From JAJRXG01 sp964470035 (GTDB lineage Bacteria; Bacteroidota; Bacteroidia; Chitinophagales; Saprospiraceae): a stretch of DNA of 50,941 nt. Within the stretch, counting starts at the first letter, position 1; the number at the start of each line of letters is the position of its first letter. The stretch lies in NCBI GenBank assembly GCA_964470035.1, contig CAYYBR010000002.1, forward strand, positions 1 to 50,941. Reading direction: 5' to 3'. The translations under genes were made by a program, and so were the position numbers. This document shows positions 1 through 8,978 of this stretch, in pieces. The notes beneath the pieces were generated by a model. The model had not been told where the DNA came from and did not search any database. It was given only the letters and a program-made list of their open reading frames with translations.

Positions 1-560
1 CGGCAGAGCCACCGCCACCACCGCCTCCTCCTCCACCACCGGTGATCGAAGAGGTACCTGAAGAAGAAATCGAAGAGGAAGAACAACCAGAGTTTGAAGA
101 TCAAACTGTGGAAGAAGAAACAGTATTTGAGGAGCCTATACCAGTGGTAGAGGATGAAGCACCACCTCCACCACCTCCTCCACCACCACCACCGCCAGAG
201 CCGGAAGTGGATGAGATCTTTAAGGTGGTCGAGCAGATGCCGCTCTTTGGAGGCTGTACTGATAAAGCTTGCTCAGATGAGAAGCTTATCAAGTACATCC
301 AAGGAAATATCAAGTATCCAGCTATAGCCAGAGAAAATGGTGTGCAAGGAAGAGTATTCATACGCTTCGTTGTTAGCAAGGCAGGAAAGGTAGAAGCTGC
401 CGAGATCGTAAGGGATATCGGAGCCGGATGTGGAGAGGCAGCTCTTAAGGTAATTCAGCAAATGAATAGTCTACCTCAAGGATGGACACCTGGAAAGCAA
501 AGAGGAAAGCCTGTAAGTGTATACTATACACTGCCAGCGACCTTCAAGCTTGAAGGATAA
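1..560 (+). CDS. Energy transducer TonB, C-terminal part (5' end outside window)
   Basis: The open frame runs from position 3, upstream of any plausible start, so the gene is cut by the window edge. The visible part begins with a polyproline run, continues with a Glu-rich segment, then a second run of about 12 prolines (near 165-205), and ends with a TonB C-terminal domain of about 100 residues. That domain includes LIKYIQGNIKYP, VQGRVFIRFVV, and a Pro-Gly-rich end GWTPGKQRGKPV. TonB spans the periplasm and couples inner-membrane proton motive force to TonB-dependent outer-membrane receptors. The C-terminal domain contacts the receptor, and the Pro/Glu region spans the periplasm. The N-terminal membrane anchor is not visible. 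A strong terminator follows 30 bp downstream. The family assignment is firm, but which of the several Bacteroidota TonB paralogues this is cannot be told. Confidence 0.9.
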   Translation, partial: AEPPPPPPPPPPPVIEEVPEEEIEEEEQPEFEDQTVEEETVFEEPIPVVEDEAPPPPPPPPPPPPEPEVDEIFKVVEQMPLFGGCTDKACSDEKLIKYIQGNIKYPAIARENGVQGRVFIRFVVSKAGKVEAAEIVRDIGAGCGEAALKVIQQMNSLPQGWTPGKQRGKPVSVYYTLPATFKLEG

Positions 561-589
561 AGCTTAGAAAAGTTATTGATGAATATAAA

Positions 590-618
590 GGGTTGACTCA
601 ACGAGTTGACCCTTTTTT
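590..618 (+). terminator. Intrinsic terminator of the tonB gene
   Basis: Inverted arms GGGTTGACTC and GAGTTGACCC form a 10-bp stem (two G-T pairs) with a 3-nt loop, followed directly by six T. It lies 30 bp after the tonB stop codon. It also sits between two convergent genes, but the T-run favours the plus strand. Confidence 0.85.
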
Positions 619-642
619 ATTGGATCTTTCCTGACTTGCTAT

Positions 643-1920
643 TTACTGGTCTTCCCAAAACTCATCGCTAGAATAGACAATTATAAACTGTGTCCTAAGC
701 ATCCTTTCGCCAGTTGGAGCATAATCTCCCATATAGCGATGTGCCTGAAGAGTACTGAAATCATCGGATCCACTCTTGATCGGAGGAACATCATCGATCT
801 GAGCTTCGAAATTCGGATCTGCTAGCATATGCCTGAATAAGATGAGAGCTTCTTTCCAAGGCATATTCCATGCTAAAAAATTAAATTTTCTTTCGCGAGC
901 TATGTCCTTGATAGTCTGATCTCCCTCATCTGCAAGGATGATATATACATAACCATCATCTGCTATGATGGCGTCTTCATCTTTCAGAGCATTGAAGTTG
1001 TAAGACGCAGCATTACCAAGATTAAAAGACCAATACCTCACCTCAGTTTCATTGATGTTTTCAGGCCCGGAAGTATGAGTCGGAGGTTTAAATTTGAAAA
1101 GGTAGACTTCAGCATCTTGTTTAGTGATACCCGCTAAGAGATAACGGTTGTCATTATTTTCTATGAATCCTCGGGTATCGATCGCATGAAAAGGAATGGG
1201 TAAAAAATCTCCGTCAGAAGTAGATCTGTCTAGGAGTTCTATTTCTTCAGTTTCATAGAGTACACTCAGTCGCTCGACCATTTTTGGAAGACTCCTTCTC
1301 TGTACGATACTTCTAAGATTGAGGGGGGTTGGTAGCCTTTTGGGCGCTAATACTGCATTATCTTTTCCATCTTTTACGGAGAACGCTTCAACAGTAGGTA
1401 GTTCTTGTCCTCCATAGTCGTCTATCTCATAATCATATAACCTGATGACAATTGATAGAAGCCGAGTATCATTATCGAAGGGTAAGACATTTTCAAAATG
1501 ACTCTGATTAAAATCATCAGGCAATACGTAGATGGTATAATCGTCATCAGTCGCAGTACTATCTGTGTGAGTGACAAATGGATTAGGAAGGCCCGAGTCT
1601 GATTTAATCTGATAGTCTATAAGAGAGCCCTGAGTAGTATTGTCTCCTAGGCTATAGACGTTAAAACTGAAGTATCTGGACTTGGGAAATTTTCCCTTGA
1701 TCCTAAACCCTACATCCTTTCTTGTTCTAGCAACTGTATAGGTGAAGTAATTAGCATACTGATCTGGTAGAATACCAACAGTTGTATCTCGTCCTATAAA
1801 AGAAGTCCAGATAGTGTTATCTGCTTTCTTGCTGCCTTTATTCAGTTGATAGTCTAGTAGAAAACAGCCTATGACCATTAGTGCGATCAGTCCGAGAAAA
1901 ACAAAACCAAGTTTTTTCAT
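643..1920 (-). CDS. Conserved hypothetical membrane-anchored or exported protein
   Basis: A 425-residue protein with an N-terminal hydrophobic segment at about residues 4-25 (KKLGFVFLGLIALMVIGCF) and then a large soluble part, so probably anchored in the inner membrane or exported. A Cys at the end of the hydrophobic stretch could be a lipobox residue but the flanks are not typical. The stretch around residues 75-140 (YFSFNVYS, NPF, YTIYVLPDD) recalls DUF1214/DUF1254-type proteins, but I would not assign the family. There are no recognisable catalytic motifs. The ATG is preceded directly by a hairpin (1921-1959). It is convergent with tonB. Function unknown. Confidence 0.75.
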   Translation of the reverse strand: MKKLGFVFLGLIALMVIGCFLLDYQLNKGSKKADNTIWTSFIGRDTTVGILPDQYANYFTYTVARTRKDVGFRIKGKFPKSRYFSFNVYSLGDNTTQGSLIDYQIKSDSGLPNPFVTHTDSTATDDDYTIYVLPDDFNQSHFENVLPFDNDTRLLSIVIRLYDYEIDDYGGQELPTVEAFSVKDGKDNAVLAPKRLPTPLNLRSIVQRRSLPKMVERLSVLYETEEIELLDRSTSDGDFLPIPFHAIDTRGFIENNDNRYLLAGITKQDAEVYLFKFKPPTHTSGPENINETEVRYWSFNLGNAASYNFNALKDEDAIIADDGYVYIILADEGDQTIKDIARERKFNFLAWNMPWKEALILFRHMLADPNFEAQIDDVPPIKSGSDDFSTLQAHRYMGDYAPTGERMLRTQFIIVYSSDEFWEDQ

Positions 1921-1959
1921 GCTACTTTTTTGATTACTGGGGTATCTATCAAAGTAGCT
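1921..1959 (-). promoter_or_regulatory. Hairpin abutting the start codon of the 425-aa protein gene
   Basis: Read on the minus strand, GCTACTTTGAT (1959-1949) can pair with ATCAAAAAAGTAGC (1934-1921), with three unpaired A in the second arm and a 14-nt loop. The 3' arm touches the ATG at 1920. Such a hairpin would cover the ribosome entry region. It might instead be a remnant of a terminator behind the ancestral clpB end at 1968, though no T-run follows it on the minus strand. Confidence 0.4.
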
Positions 1960-1967
1960 AAAAAAGC

Positions 1968-2021
1968 CTATTCTTCTTCTTCTTCTTCAGTTACTAAGCC
2001 TTCCTCTACATCAAAGGTGAA
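1968..2021 (-). pseudogene. Detached duplicate of the clpB 3' end
   Basis: On the minus strand this segment reads FTFDVEEGLVTEEEEEE followed by a TAG stop. It is nearly the same as the true clpB C-terminus at 2970-3017 (FTFDVEEGVVTEEEE, then TGA). At DNA level 1999-2021 and 2995-3017 share 23 identical bases, and the flanking bases towards the stop match with few changes. Upstream of 2021 (towards 2108) the similarity ends at once. It is therefore an orphan gene tail, with the FISUMP gene lying between it and the intact clpB. Confidence 0.85.
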
Positions 2022-2108
2022 GCATAAATTCGTCGTTTTCAATGATCGCTGGGCGGCACCATTGACAAAATAAGAGCCTCGATAATTCTAAGATTGTCAA
2101 AGCTTACA

Positions 2109-2915
2109 TTAGTCCTTAATGCATCGAACAGCATTTCCATCGGTTTTCGGAATGCTTAATTCTAGAGTATCGTCATTCATTTGATTCAGCAAAATCATAA
2201 TGGCGATACTACTATTAAATTCATTGCTGGCCCACCAGATACCTAATATTCTCAATCCAAGGAAAACACCATTTTGTCGAGAACCACTTGGGAGACCTGT
2301 AAATCCACTTTGGTTGGTTGCACCAATATTAGGAGAATTCCAGTGAACAGTTCCTTGTTCTTTCATTTTTCCTCCTGCCAATTCTTGACCTCCTAAAAAG
2401 TCAATGAGAATAGTCCATTCTTGTGTGGTTGGTATGTGCCAACCTTCTGGACATAGATGCCCAGTACTTACTGCAAACCAATTATACATATGGCCAAAGG
2501 GGCTTTCATTTGTAGTATCATTATCATACAAACACCAGGCAGGAGTAAATAGACTTTGCCATTCAGTAGGGTCTGTAATTTGATCTATGGGAGAATTGTT
2601 ATTCAGTCGAGATACTTTAAGATTTTCAACCATCCACTCTTGATCTCCTATTTGAGAGGTATTATAAATATTACCTTCTATATCAGTTACACTACCGATT
2701 TTAGCAAAGCCAGTTAGGGAAACCCATCTGAGACCATTCCAACCTTCAAAGTCTGTACCAGACCACCTTAGAGTCCCTGCTTCAGGCGTAGTATCTTCAG
2801 AATCACCGAGTACGATTGCGCCTTCGATTTTCATTTTTTCTTGACTGTATCCTGTGAATGCAAACATGGAGACAGTTAACCAATACAAAAGAAATACTTT
2901 CACGCTAAGCCACAT
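2109..2915 (-). CDS. Secreted FISUMP-domain protein
   Basis: I chose the ATG at 2915, which gives a signal peptide of about 25 residues (MWLSVKVFLLYWLTVSMFAF) and 268 residues in all. An in-frame TTG at 2930 is less likely. After the signal comes a short segment typical of Bacteroidota surface proteins (TLRWSGTDFEGWNGLRW). The rest is a Fibrobacter succinogenes major paralogous (FISUMP) domain: DIEGNIYNTSQIGDQEWMVE, YNWFAVSTGHLCPEGWHIPT, GFTGLPSGSR, WWASNE and the closing GNAVRCIKD. The role of FISUMP proteins is poorly known; they are probably extracellular. The gene lies 39 bp after the clpB stop on the same strand with no visible terminator between, and is flanked by duplicated clpB tails, so it was probably inserted. 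Confidence 0.85.
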   Translation of the reverse strand: MWLSVKVFLLYWLTVSMFAFTGYSQEKMKIEGAIVLGDSEDTTPEAGTLRWSGTDFEGWNGLRWVSLTGFAKIGSVTDIEGNIYNTSQIGDQEWMVENLKVSRLNNNSPIDQITDPTEWQSLFTPAWCLYDNDTTNESPFGHMYNWFAVSTGHLCPEGWHIPTTQEWTILIDFLGGQELAGGKMKEQGTVHWNSPNIGATNQSGFTGLPSGSRQNGVFLGLRILGIWWASNEFNSSIAIMILLNQMNDDTLELSIPKTDGNAVRCIKD

Positions 2916-2969
2916 TATTATGAAGTTCAACCAAGGATAGGTTGCAATTTATATAAAATATTAAGATAA

Positions 2970-5600
2970 TCATTCTTCTTCTTCCGTTACTACACCTTCC
3001 TCTACATCAAAGGTGAATCCCTTCGCATCTGTACCTACTTTTATCAAATCGCCATCTGCTACAGTACCTGCGAGAATCTGCTTTGAAAGATCATTGATAA
3101 TCTCTTTTTGTATGACTCTTTTGAGAGGTCGAGCTCCAAACTGTGGATCGTAGCCTAGATCTGCTAGGAGATTCATAGCCTTCTCACTTAGCTCGATCTT
3201 CATGCTTCGTTGAGCGAGATTAGCTCTAACACCACCGAGCATAAGACCAGCGATCTGCTTGATCTCGTCTTTAGTCAGGGGAAGGAACATGATTTTTTCA
3301 TCGATCCTATTCAGAAACTCTGGACGAAGCGATTCTTTGAGTACTTCAAAGACTTCCACCTTCGTAGTTTCTATGATGTCAACTCTATGCTTTTCATCTA
3401 CATTCTGGAGATCCTCGAAGTTTTCAAGAATTGTCTCAGCTCCCATGTTGGACGTCATGATGATGATCGTATTCTTGAAGTTGGCCACTCTACCTTTATT
3501 GTCCGTAAGTCTGCCATCATCGAGTACTTGCAACAATATGTTGAATACATCTGGATGTGCTTTCTCGATTTCATCGAGGAGGACTATAGAGTATGGTTTT
3601 CTTCTTACGGCCTCTGTAAGTTGACCTCCTTCATCGTAGCCTACGTATCCAGGGGGTGCGCCTACTAATCTTGAGACAGCGTGCTTCTCTTGAAACTCAC
3701 TCATGTCGATCCTAGTAATCGCATTTTTATCGTCAAAGAGAACTTTCGCTAAAGATTTTGCGAGCTCAGTCTTACCCACACCAGTTGGTCCGAGGAATAT
3801 GAAGGAACCTATAGGTCTACCTTCATCCTGCAAGCCTGCACGACTTCTCCTAACGGCATCCGATACAGCTACTACTGCTTCCTTTTGACCTATCAACATC
3901 TTAGCTATTTCGTCCTCGAGCAGTAGTAATTTTTCTTTTTCACTCTGCATCATCTTGGACACAGGTATACCTGTCCACTTGGCCACTACATCGGCGATGT
4001 CATTAGAAGTGACCTCCTCATTAGTGAAGCGACTATTCTCTGGGAGGTTATGCAGCTTTTCTTCGGCTACTCTTAGCATGGCCTCTTTTTCCTTCAGGTC
4101 GCCATATCTGATTTTTGCTACGAGCTCGAAGTCGCTTTCTCGTTCCGCCCTCTCTGCCTGATGTTCTAACTCCTCGATCTGTTTTTTTATCGCCTGCATA
4201 TTATCGACGATGTCTTTCTCACTTTTCCAAGCCGCTGTTCTTGACTCTAGTGTTTCCTTAGCATTTGCTATCTGGCCAGAGATACGCTTTAACTTCTTTT
4301 CGTTTTTTTCCCGTTTGATGGCTTCTCTCTCGATCTCTAGCTGACGTACTTTTCGGTTGAGTTCATCGATTTCTTCAGGTACAGAGTCGAGCTCTAACCT
4401 TAGCTTGGCAGCAGCCTCATCTATAAGATCTATAGCTTTATCTGGCAACTTTCTCTCGGAGATATACCTGTGAGATAGCTCGGCCGCTGCGATCAATGCT
4501 TCATCTAGGATATCGATCTTGTGATATACCTCATACTTGTCCTGTATTCCTCGGAGGATAGATATAGTATCCTCTACAGAAGGTTCATCGATGAATACTG
4601 TCTGAAACCTTCTAACAAGAGCCTTGTCTTTTTCAAAGTACTTCTGGTACTCATCATAAGTAGTCGCTCCTATCGTACGCAGCTCACCACGAGCCAAAGC
4701 GGGTTTCAAAATGTTAGCTGCATCCATCGCTCCATTTCCGCCACCTGCACCTATGAGTGTATGGATCTCATCTATGAATAAAATTACTTCACCATCAGAG
4801 CTATGTACTTCTTTGATAACTGCTTTTAATCGTTCTTCAAACTCACCTTTGAACTTAGCGCCCGCGATCAGGGCAGCCATATCCAGAGAGTAGATTTGCT
4901 TAGAGAGTAGATTCTCTGGCACATCCTGCTTGACTATTCTCCAGGCTATCCCTTCGATGATAGCCGTCTTTCCCACCCCAGCGTCTCCGATAAGAATGGG
5001 GTTATTCTTCTTCCTGCGAGAAAGAATATGCATGATTCTTCTGATCTCTTCATCTCTACCTACGATGGGATCTAGTTTGCCAGATTCTGCTCTTTCATTA
5101 AGGTTGATCGCATATTTCTTAAGAGAGTTATATGCACTATCACTCGATTGATCTGTGACTTTAGTTCCTTTACGAAGTTCGGCTATGGCGGCCTTCAATC
5201 CATCCTCAGTTGCTCCGTTATCTTTTAAGATTTTAGAAGCCTTGTCATTACCACCTAGGATGCCTAGTAGGATAAGTTCAACAGAGATATATTCATCTCC
5301 ATATGCTTTCATCAGCTTTTTAGCCTTCGCCAGAGCCTTGTTAGCATCATTGGTCAGATACTTTTTATCCGAGCCTTCTACTTTTGGAAAAGACTCTATG
5401 GCCTTATTGATTTCTCTTTTTAAAGAGATGACATTGATATCCAACTTGTTGAATATGAAATCTGCAAGCTGGTCATCTATTTCAAATAAGGCTCTAAGGA
5501 TATGCACAGTATCTACAGATTGCTGATCCAGACCTCCAGAAATCTGCTGCGCTCTAAGGATGAGTTCTTGAGCTTTAATAGTGAAGTTATCGTAAGTCAT
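2970..5600 (-). CDS. clpB: ATP-dependent disaggregase ClpB
   Basis: An 876-residue Hsp100 chaperone of normal length. In order: a Clp N-terminal repeat domain (residues 1-145), a first AAA+ domain with Walker A GDAGVGKTA near residue 205 and Walker B VILFIDEIHTL, a coiled-coil middle domain at about 400-530 rich in Glu/Lys, a second AAA+ domain with Walker A GPTGVGKTE near residue 605, and a ClpB D2-small domain. It disentangles aggregated proteins in the cytoplasm together with DnaK. It ends in an acidic tail (VVTEEEE), which is duplicated at 1968-2021. The middle domain separates it from ClpA and ClpC. The upstream region holds a TGTCA-TCT-TGACA palindrome but no CIRCE element. Confidence 0.97.
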   Translation of the reverse strand: MTYDNFTIKAQELILRAQQISGGLDQQSVDTVHILRALFEIDDQLADFIFNKLDINVISLKREINKAIESFPKVEGSDKKYLTNDANKALAKAKKLMKAYGDEYISVELILLGILGGNDKASKILKDNGATEDGLKAAIAELRKGTKVTDQSSDSAYNSLKKYAINLNERAESGKLDPIVGRDEEIRRIMHILSRRKKNNPILIGDAGVGKTAIIEGIAWRIVKQDVPENLLSKQIYSLDMAALIAGAKFKGEFEERLKAVIKEVHSSDGEVILFIDEIHTLIGAGGGNGAMDAANILKPALARGELRTIGATTYDEYQKYFEKDKALVRRFQTVFIDEPSVEDTISILRGIQDKYEVYHKIDILDEALIAAAELSHRYISERKLPDKAIDLIDEAAAKLRLELDSVPEEIDELNRKVRQLEIEREAIKREKNEKKLKRISGQIANAKETLESRTAAWKSEKDIVDNMQAIKKQIEELEHQAERAERESDFELVAKIRYGDLKEKEAMLRVAEEKLHNLPENSRFTNEEVTSNDIADVVAKWTGIPVSKMMQSEKEKLLLLEDEIAKMLIGQKEAVVAVSDAVRRSRAGLQDEGRPIGSFIFLGPTGVGKTELAKSLAKVLFDDKNAITRIDMSEFQEKHAVSRLVGAPPGYVGYDEGGQLTEAVRRKPYSIVLLDEIEKAHPDVFNILLQVLDDGRLTDNKGRVANFKNTIIIMTSNMGAETILENFEDLQNVDEKHRVDIIETTKVEVFEVLKESLRPEFLNRIDEKIMFLPLTKDEIKQIAGLMLGGVRANLAQRSMKIELSEKAMNLLADLGYDPQFGARPLKRVIQKEIINDLSKQILAGTVADGDLIKVGTDAKGFTFDVEEGVVTEEEE

Positions 5601-5706
5601 ATATTAGTGTTCCTCGTTATTGGTTTTGGAGTAGATCAATAGTCTTACCAAAGCTGTAATTTCTATCAATTCTAATATCCATCAGGTTTAAAGTCACTTT
5701 CTTTCA

Positions 5707-5719
5707 TGTCATCTTGACA
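5707..5719. promoter_or_regulatory. Perfect palindrome TGTCA-N3-TGACA between clpB and the 1024-aa gene
   Basis: Positions 5707-5719 read TGTCATCTTGACA, a perfect inverted repeat with a 3-nt spacer. It lies about 107 bp upstream of clpB in a 275-bp divergent region. I infer an operator or stress-promoter element for clpB. The rest of 5601-5875 shows no clear promoter consensus on either strand. Confidence 0.4.
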
Positions 5720-5875
5720 CTTTATGTCTTTCTGACGGATCAAAAAGATGTGCACGAACTGTCATATGCCGTTGCTATCATCAGCTTTAAAGATACTTTA
5801 ACGACCGCAAAGTAAGACGCCATACCAACTGGTCATACCGAGTAGTTATAAGAGGACATCACAAAATACTGAGAC

Positions 5876-8800
5876 ATGAAGTATATAGCATCCTTCTTTG
5901 TCCTGATCCTTTTTGTTCAAGATGTATCAGGCCAATATTTTGGAAGAAATAAACCTAGATATCGCAGCTTCAACTTTAAAGTTAGCGAGACACCTCACTT
6001 CGATATTTATCATTATCTCAAGAACAAGGAAGTAGTCCGAGATCTGAGCAACGATGTGGAGCTTTGGTATGATCTTCACAGTAAAGCACTTAACCACGAG
6101 ATAGAGGTAGCTAATCCGCTTATCTTTTATAATAACCACGCAGAGTTTCAGCAGACTAACGCTATCTCTGGGAGTGTGGGCGTAGGGACTGGTGGTGTCA
6201 CCGAAGGGCTGAAGAACCGAGTTATCATGCCCGTCAGTTTTTCTAACCAACAAACCCATCAAGTACTAGGCCATGAGTTAGTACATGCCTTTCAGTTTGA
6301 TATCATCATAGGTGGTGACTCGACTTCGATAAGAAACCTGAGTAATGTACCACTCTGGATCATAGAAGGTATGGCCGAATATATGTCGATCGGCAGGATC
6401 GATGCCTTTACTGCGATGTGGATGCGCAATGCCCTTCTTCATGACAATGTACCTACCCTTTCGGAAATGGCCAATCCCCGATATTTCCCTTATAGATATG
6501 GTCAAGCGGCTTGGTCTTTTTTAGCAGGACTCTATGGTGATCAGACTTTACAACCCTTCTTAAAAGAAACAGCCAAATACGGGGTACCTAGAGGTGCGTT
6601 AAATGCTTTTGGTACAGATATAGAAAATCTGAGTACACTATGGAAGGGTGGTTTAGAGACTCATTTTGAAAAGTACCTCAGGGATAAGAGAGAGTCACGC
6701 ATAGGAAAGACACTTTTATCAAAAGCTAATAGTGGAAGACTAAATGTCTCTCCGTCACTGAGTCCCAATGGCAGATATGTAGTTTTTCTTTCAGAGAAGG
6801 ATCTGTTTTCCACAGATCTCTTCATGGCAGATGCAAGAACAGGCGAGATTATCAGAAAGCTTTCGAGTCTTGTCAAAGACAGTGATCTAGATAACTTTAA
6901 TTACATAGAATCAGCAGGCACGTGGTCTCCCAACAGTAAGGAGTTTGCTTTCGTGGGTTTTCAAAAAGGTGCCAATGTTATGGTCATAAAGGACATAAAC
7001 AATGGGAAAACTACTCAAACCTTTGACCTTGGGAAAGTGCGAGCTTTTACTAACCCTACTTGGTCACCTGATGGAAAAGAAATCATAGTTACTGGAAGTG
7101 TGGAAGGACAAACAGACCTATATGCGGTCAATGTGAAATCTCATAGAGTACGACAGCTTACCGATGACAAATATTCTGAGATACAGGCAAACTATAATAG
7201 TGATGGAACGAAGCTAGTATTTAGTACGGACAAGAAGAGCTTCACAGAGGGTAGGACCTTAGGCAGGTATACATATGATATCGCCGTCATGGACTTATCA
7301 AGTGGAGAGCAAGAAGTGCTTGATATATGGCATGGTGCTGATAACATTAATCCTACATACGACCATGAAGACAACATCTACTTTATGTCAGATGGAGATG
7401 GATATCGCAATATGTACCGATACATCATGGCAACGGGGGAGACATACCGTATGACAGACTTCTTGACTGGTCTTAGCGGTATAGCTAGATACTCTCCAGT
7501 TTTAACGGCGGCAAGAAAAAGGGACCGTGTGATATTCACACATTATTCTGGTGATGAGTATATCATAAAGAGTGGAACAACTGAAAATCTGCTGAATGAG
7601 AAAGTTGACGATGTGCAAACCGTCGACTTTGGGCCTGCTACATTGCCAGTTGCTGGTCTCGACAAGCCAGATATCGTTAATGCTGCTCTAAGGGATATCG
7701 ATAACCACGAAGAATTGGCAAGCGGTGATATTAAGCCTGGAAAGTATAGATCTAATTTTAAACTCGACTATGTTGGTGGCGGTACTGGAGTAGGAGTGTC
7801 TAATAATAACTTTGGCACATTCACCGGTCTTCAAGGTGGGGTAGACTTTCTCTTCAGTGATATAGTAGGTAATCAGCAGCTCTTTGCACGTGCTCAGGTA
7901 AGTGGAGAAATCTTTGACCTTGGAGGTCAAGTAAGTTACCTCAATCGCGCTAATAGATTAGCGTGGGGAGGCGGTGTCAGCCATGTACCTATTCGATTTC
8001 CAACCTTTGGATTTCCTTCTTTGGAGACGATACAGGGGCAACAAGTCATCGTCGACCGTGTCAATATCAATCGAATTTTTGAAGATCGACTATCAGGATT
8101 TGTGCACTATCCATTCAGTACCACTTTGCGGCTTGAGGGTGGGGTAGATGTTGGATTGAGATCATTTAGACAAGATCAACTAAGTACTTTTTTCGAAGCT
8201 ATTGAGACGGCTCCAGGTGAATTTCAAAGAGGGTTCATACTTGGAAGTGATAGACAAAGCCAAGAAGTAGGTGATGAACTTGCTCTCAACAATTTTTTCA
8301 CCCTGCGCAATGGATTGATAGGATCAGCTAACATCGCTTTGGTCGGCGATAATTCATACTTCGGATTAACATCTCCTGTAGATGGATATAGATATCGATT
8401 GTCAGTAGAAAGAAGCTATGGAGTTGATGACTTCACTGCTGTACTTGGTGACTTCAGAAAGTATCATCGTGCCGGGCGATTTACCTTTGCGGCACGTGGG
8501 TTAGGATACCTTAGATTTGATCACGATGTAAGCTCAGTGTTTCCATTATTTGTGGGCCAACAGGGTTTTGTCAGGGGATACAACTTTGCTTTTGGAAGTA
8601 ATGAGAATAACATCGGCGAAGGGCTTACAGCTAATGAATTGTTAGGATCCAAACTTGCTCTAACATCTTTTGAAATACGGACACCATTTACTGGGCCAAA
8701 GCAATTAGCGTTGATAGGGTCTAATGTGTTGTTTACCGATTTGTCTTTGTTCTTTGATGCAGGTGTGGCTTTTAATGACTTCTCAGACTTTGATGCTAGT

Positions 8801-8950
8801 TCTACCTTTCGCCCAGAGTTAGCGATGAGCGCGGGAGTATCTGCAAGGGTTAATTTGTTTGGAGCACTGATATTAGAACCATACTTGGCTTATCCGTTTC
8901 AAGAAAATGGAAGAGTAGTCTTCGGATTGAATTTCATCCCAGGATGGTAG
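5876..8950 (+). CDS. Large exported protein: metallopeptidase-like, TolB-type propeller, C-terminal barrel
   Basis: A 1024-residue protein with a signal peptide (residues 1-20, IASFFVLILFVQDVSG). Residues about 25-270 resemble peptidase MA-like zinc metallopeptidases: HELVH at about 132 with the downstream EGMAEY as likely third ligand. Residues about 285-560 contain WD40/TolB-type propeller repeats (SPSLSPNGRYVVFLS, TWSPDGKEIIVTG, QANYNSDGTKLVFS). From about 640 to the end it resembles an outer-membrane surface-antigen (Omp85-like) barrel, with GQQGFVRGYNFAFG and a terminal aromatic W. It is probably anchored in the outer membrane with the protease/propeller part in the periplasm or outside. 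Its substrate is unknown. The GHMP kinase gene follows 28 bp downstream. Confidence 0.8.
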   Translation: MKYIASFFVLILFVQDVSGQYFGRNKPRYRSFNFKVSETPHFDIYHYLKNKEVVRDLSNDVELWYDLHSKALNHEIEVANPLIFYNNHAEFQQTNAISGSVGVGTGGVTEGLKNRVIMPVSFSNQQTHQVLGHELVHAFQFDIIIGGDSTSIRNLSNVPLWIIEGMAEYMSIGRIDAFTAMWMRNALLHDNVPTLSEMANPRYFPYRYGQAAWSFLAGLYGDQTLQPFLKETAKYGVPRGALNAFGTDIENLSTLWKGGLETHFEKYLRDKRESRIGKTLLSKANSGRLNVSPSLSPNGRYVVFLSEKDLFSTDLFMADARTGEIIRKLSSLVKDSDLDNFNYIESAGTWSPNSKEFAFVGFQKGANVMVIKDINNGKTTQTFDLGKVRAFTNPTWSPDGKEIIVTGSVEGQTDLYAVNVKSHRVRQLTDDKYSEIQANYNSDGTKLVFSTDKKSFTEGRTLGRYTYDIAVMDLSSGEQEVLDIWHGADNINPTYDHEDNIYFMSDGDGYRNMYRYIMATGETYRMTDFLTGLSGIARYSPVLTAARKRDRVIFTHYSGDEYIIKSGTTENLLNEKVDDVQTVDFGPATLPVAGLDKPDIVNAALRDIDNHEELASGDIKPGKYRSNFKLDYVGGGTGVGVSNNNFGTFTGLQGGVDFLFSDIVGNQQLFARAQVSGEIFDLGGQVSYLNRANRLAWGGGVSHVPIRFPTFGFPSLETIQGQQVIVDRVNINRIFEDRLSGFVHYPFSTTLRLEGGVDVGLRSFRQDQLSTFFEAIETAPGEFQRGFILGSDRQSQEVGDELALNNFFTLRNGLIGSANIALVGDNSYFGLTSPVDGYRYRLSVERSYGVDDFTAVLGDFRKYHRAGRFTFAARGLGYLRFDHDVSSVFPLFVGQQGFVRGYNFAFGSNENNIGEGLTANELLGSKLALTSFEIRTPFTGPKQLALIGSNVLFTDLSLFFDAGVAFNDFSDFDASSTFRPELAMSAGVSARVNLFGALILEPYLAYPFQENGRVVFGLNFIPGW

Positions 8951-8978
8951 GAAAGGTAGAGTTCAGTACCTTGCTTCG

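Noticed and set aside
160..205. CCN-rich repeat run as a satellite or CRISPR-like repeat
   Set aside because: It encodes the polyproline tract of TonB in frame and has no spacers.
3210..3668. A 152-codon frame opposite clpB, and other long frames opposite hsdR, carB, fadJ and the ligase
   Set aside because: They run antisense to strongly conserved genes, have no domain features, and show the mirror codon pattern of the true gene.
5601..5875. CIRCE/HrcA element for clpB
   Set aside because: No TTAGCACTC-N9-GAGTGCTAA match; only the TGTCA-N3-TGACA palindrome is present.
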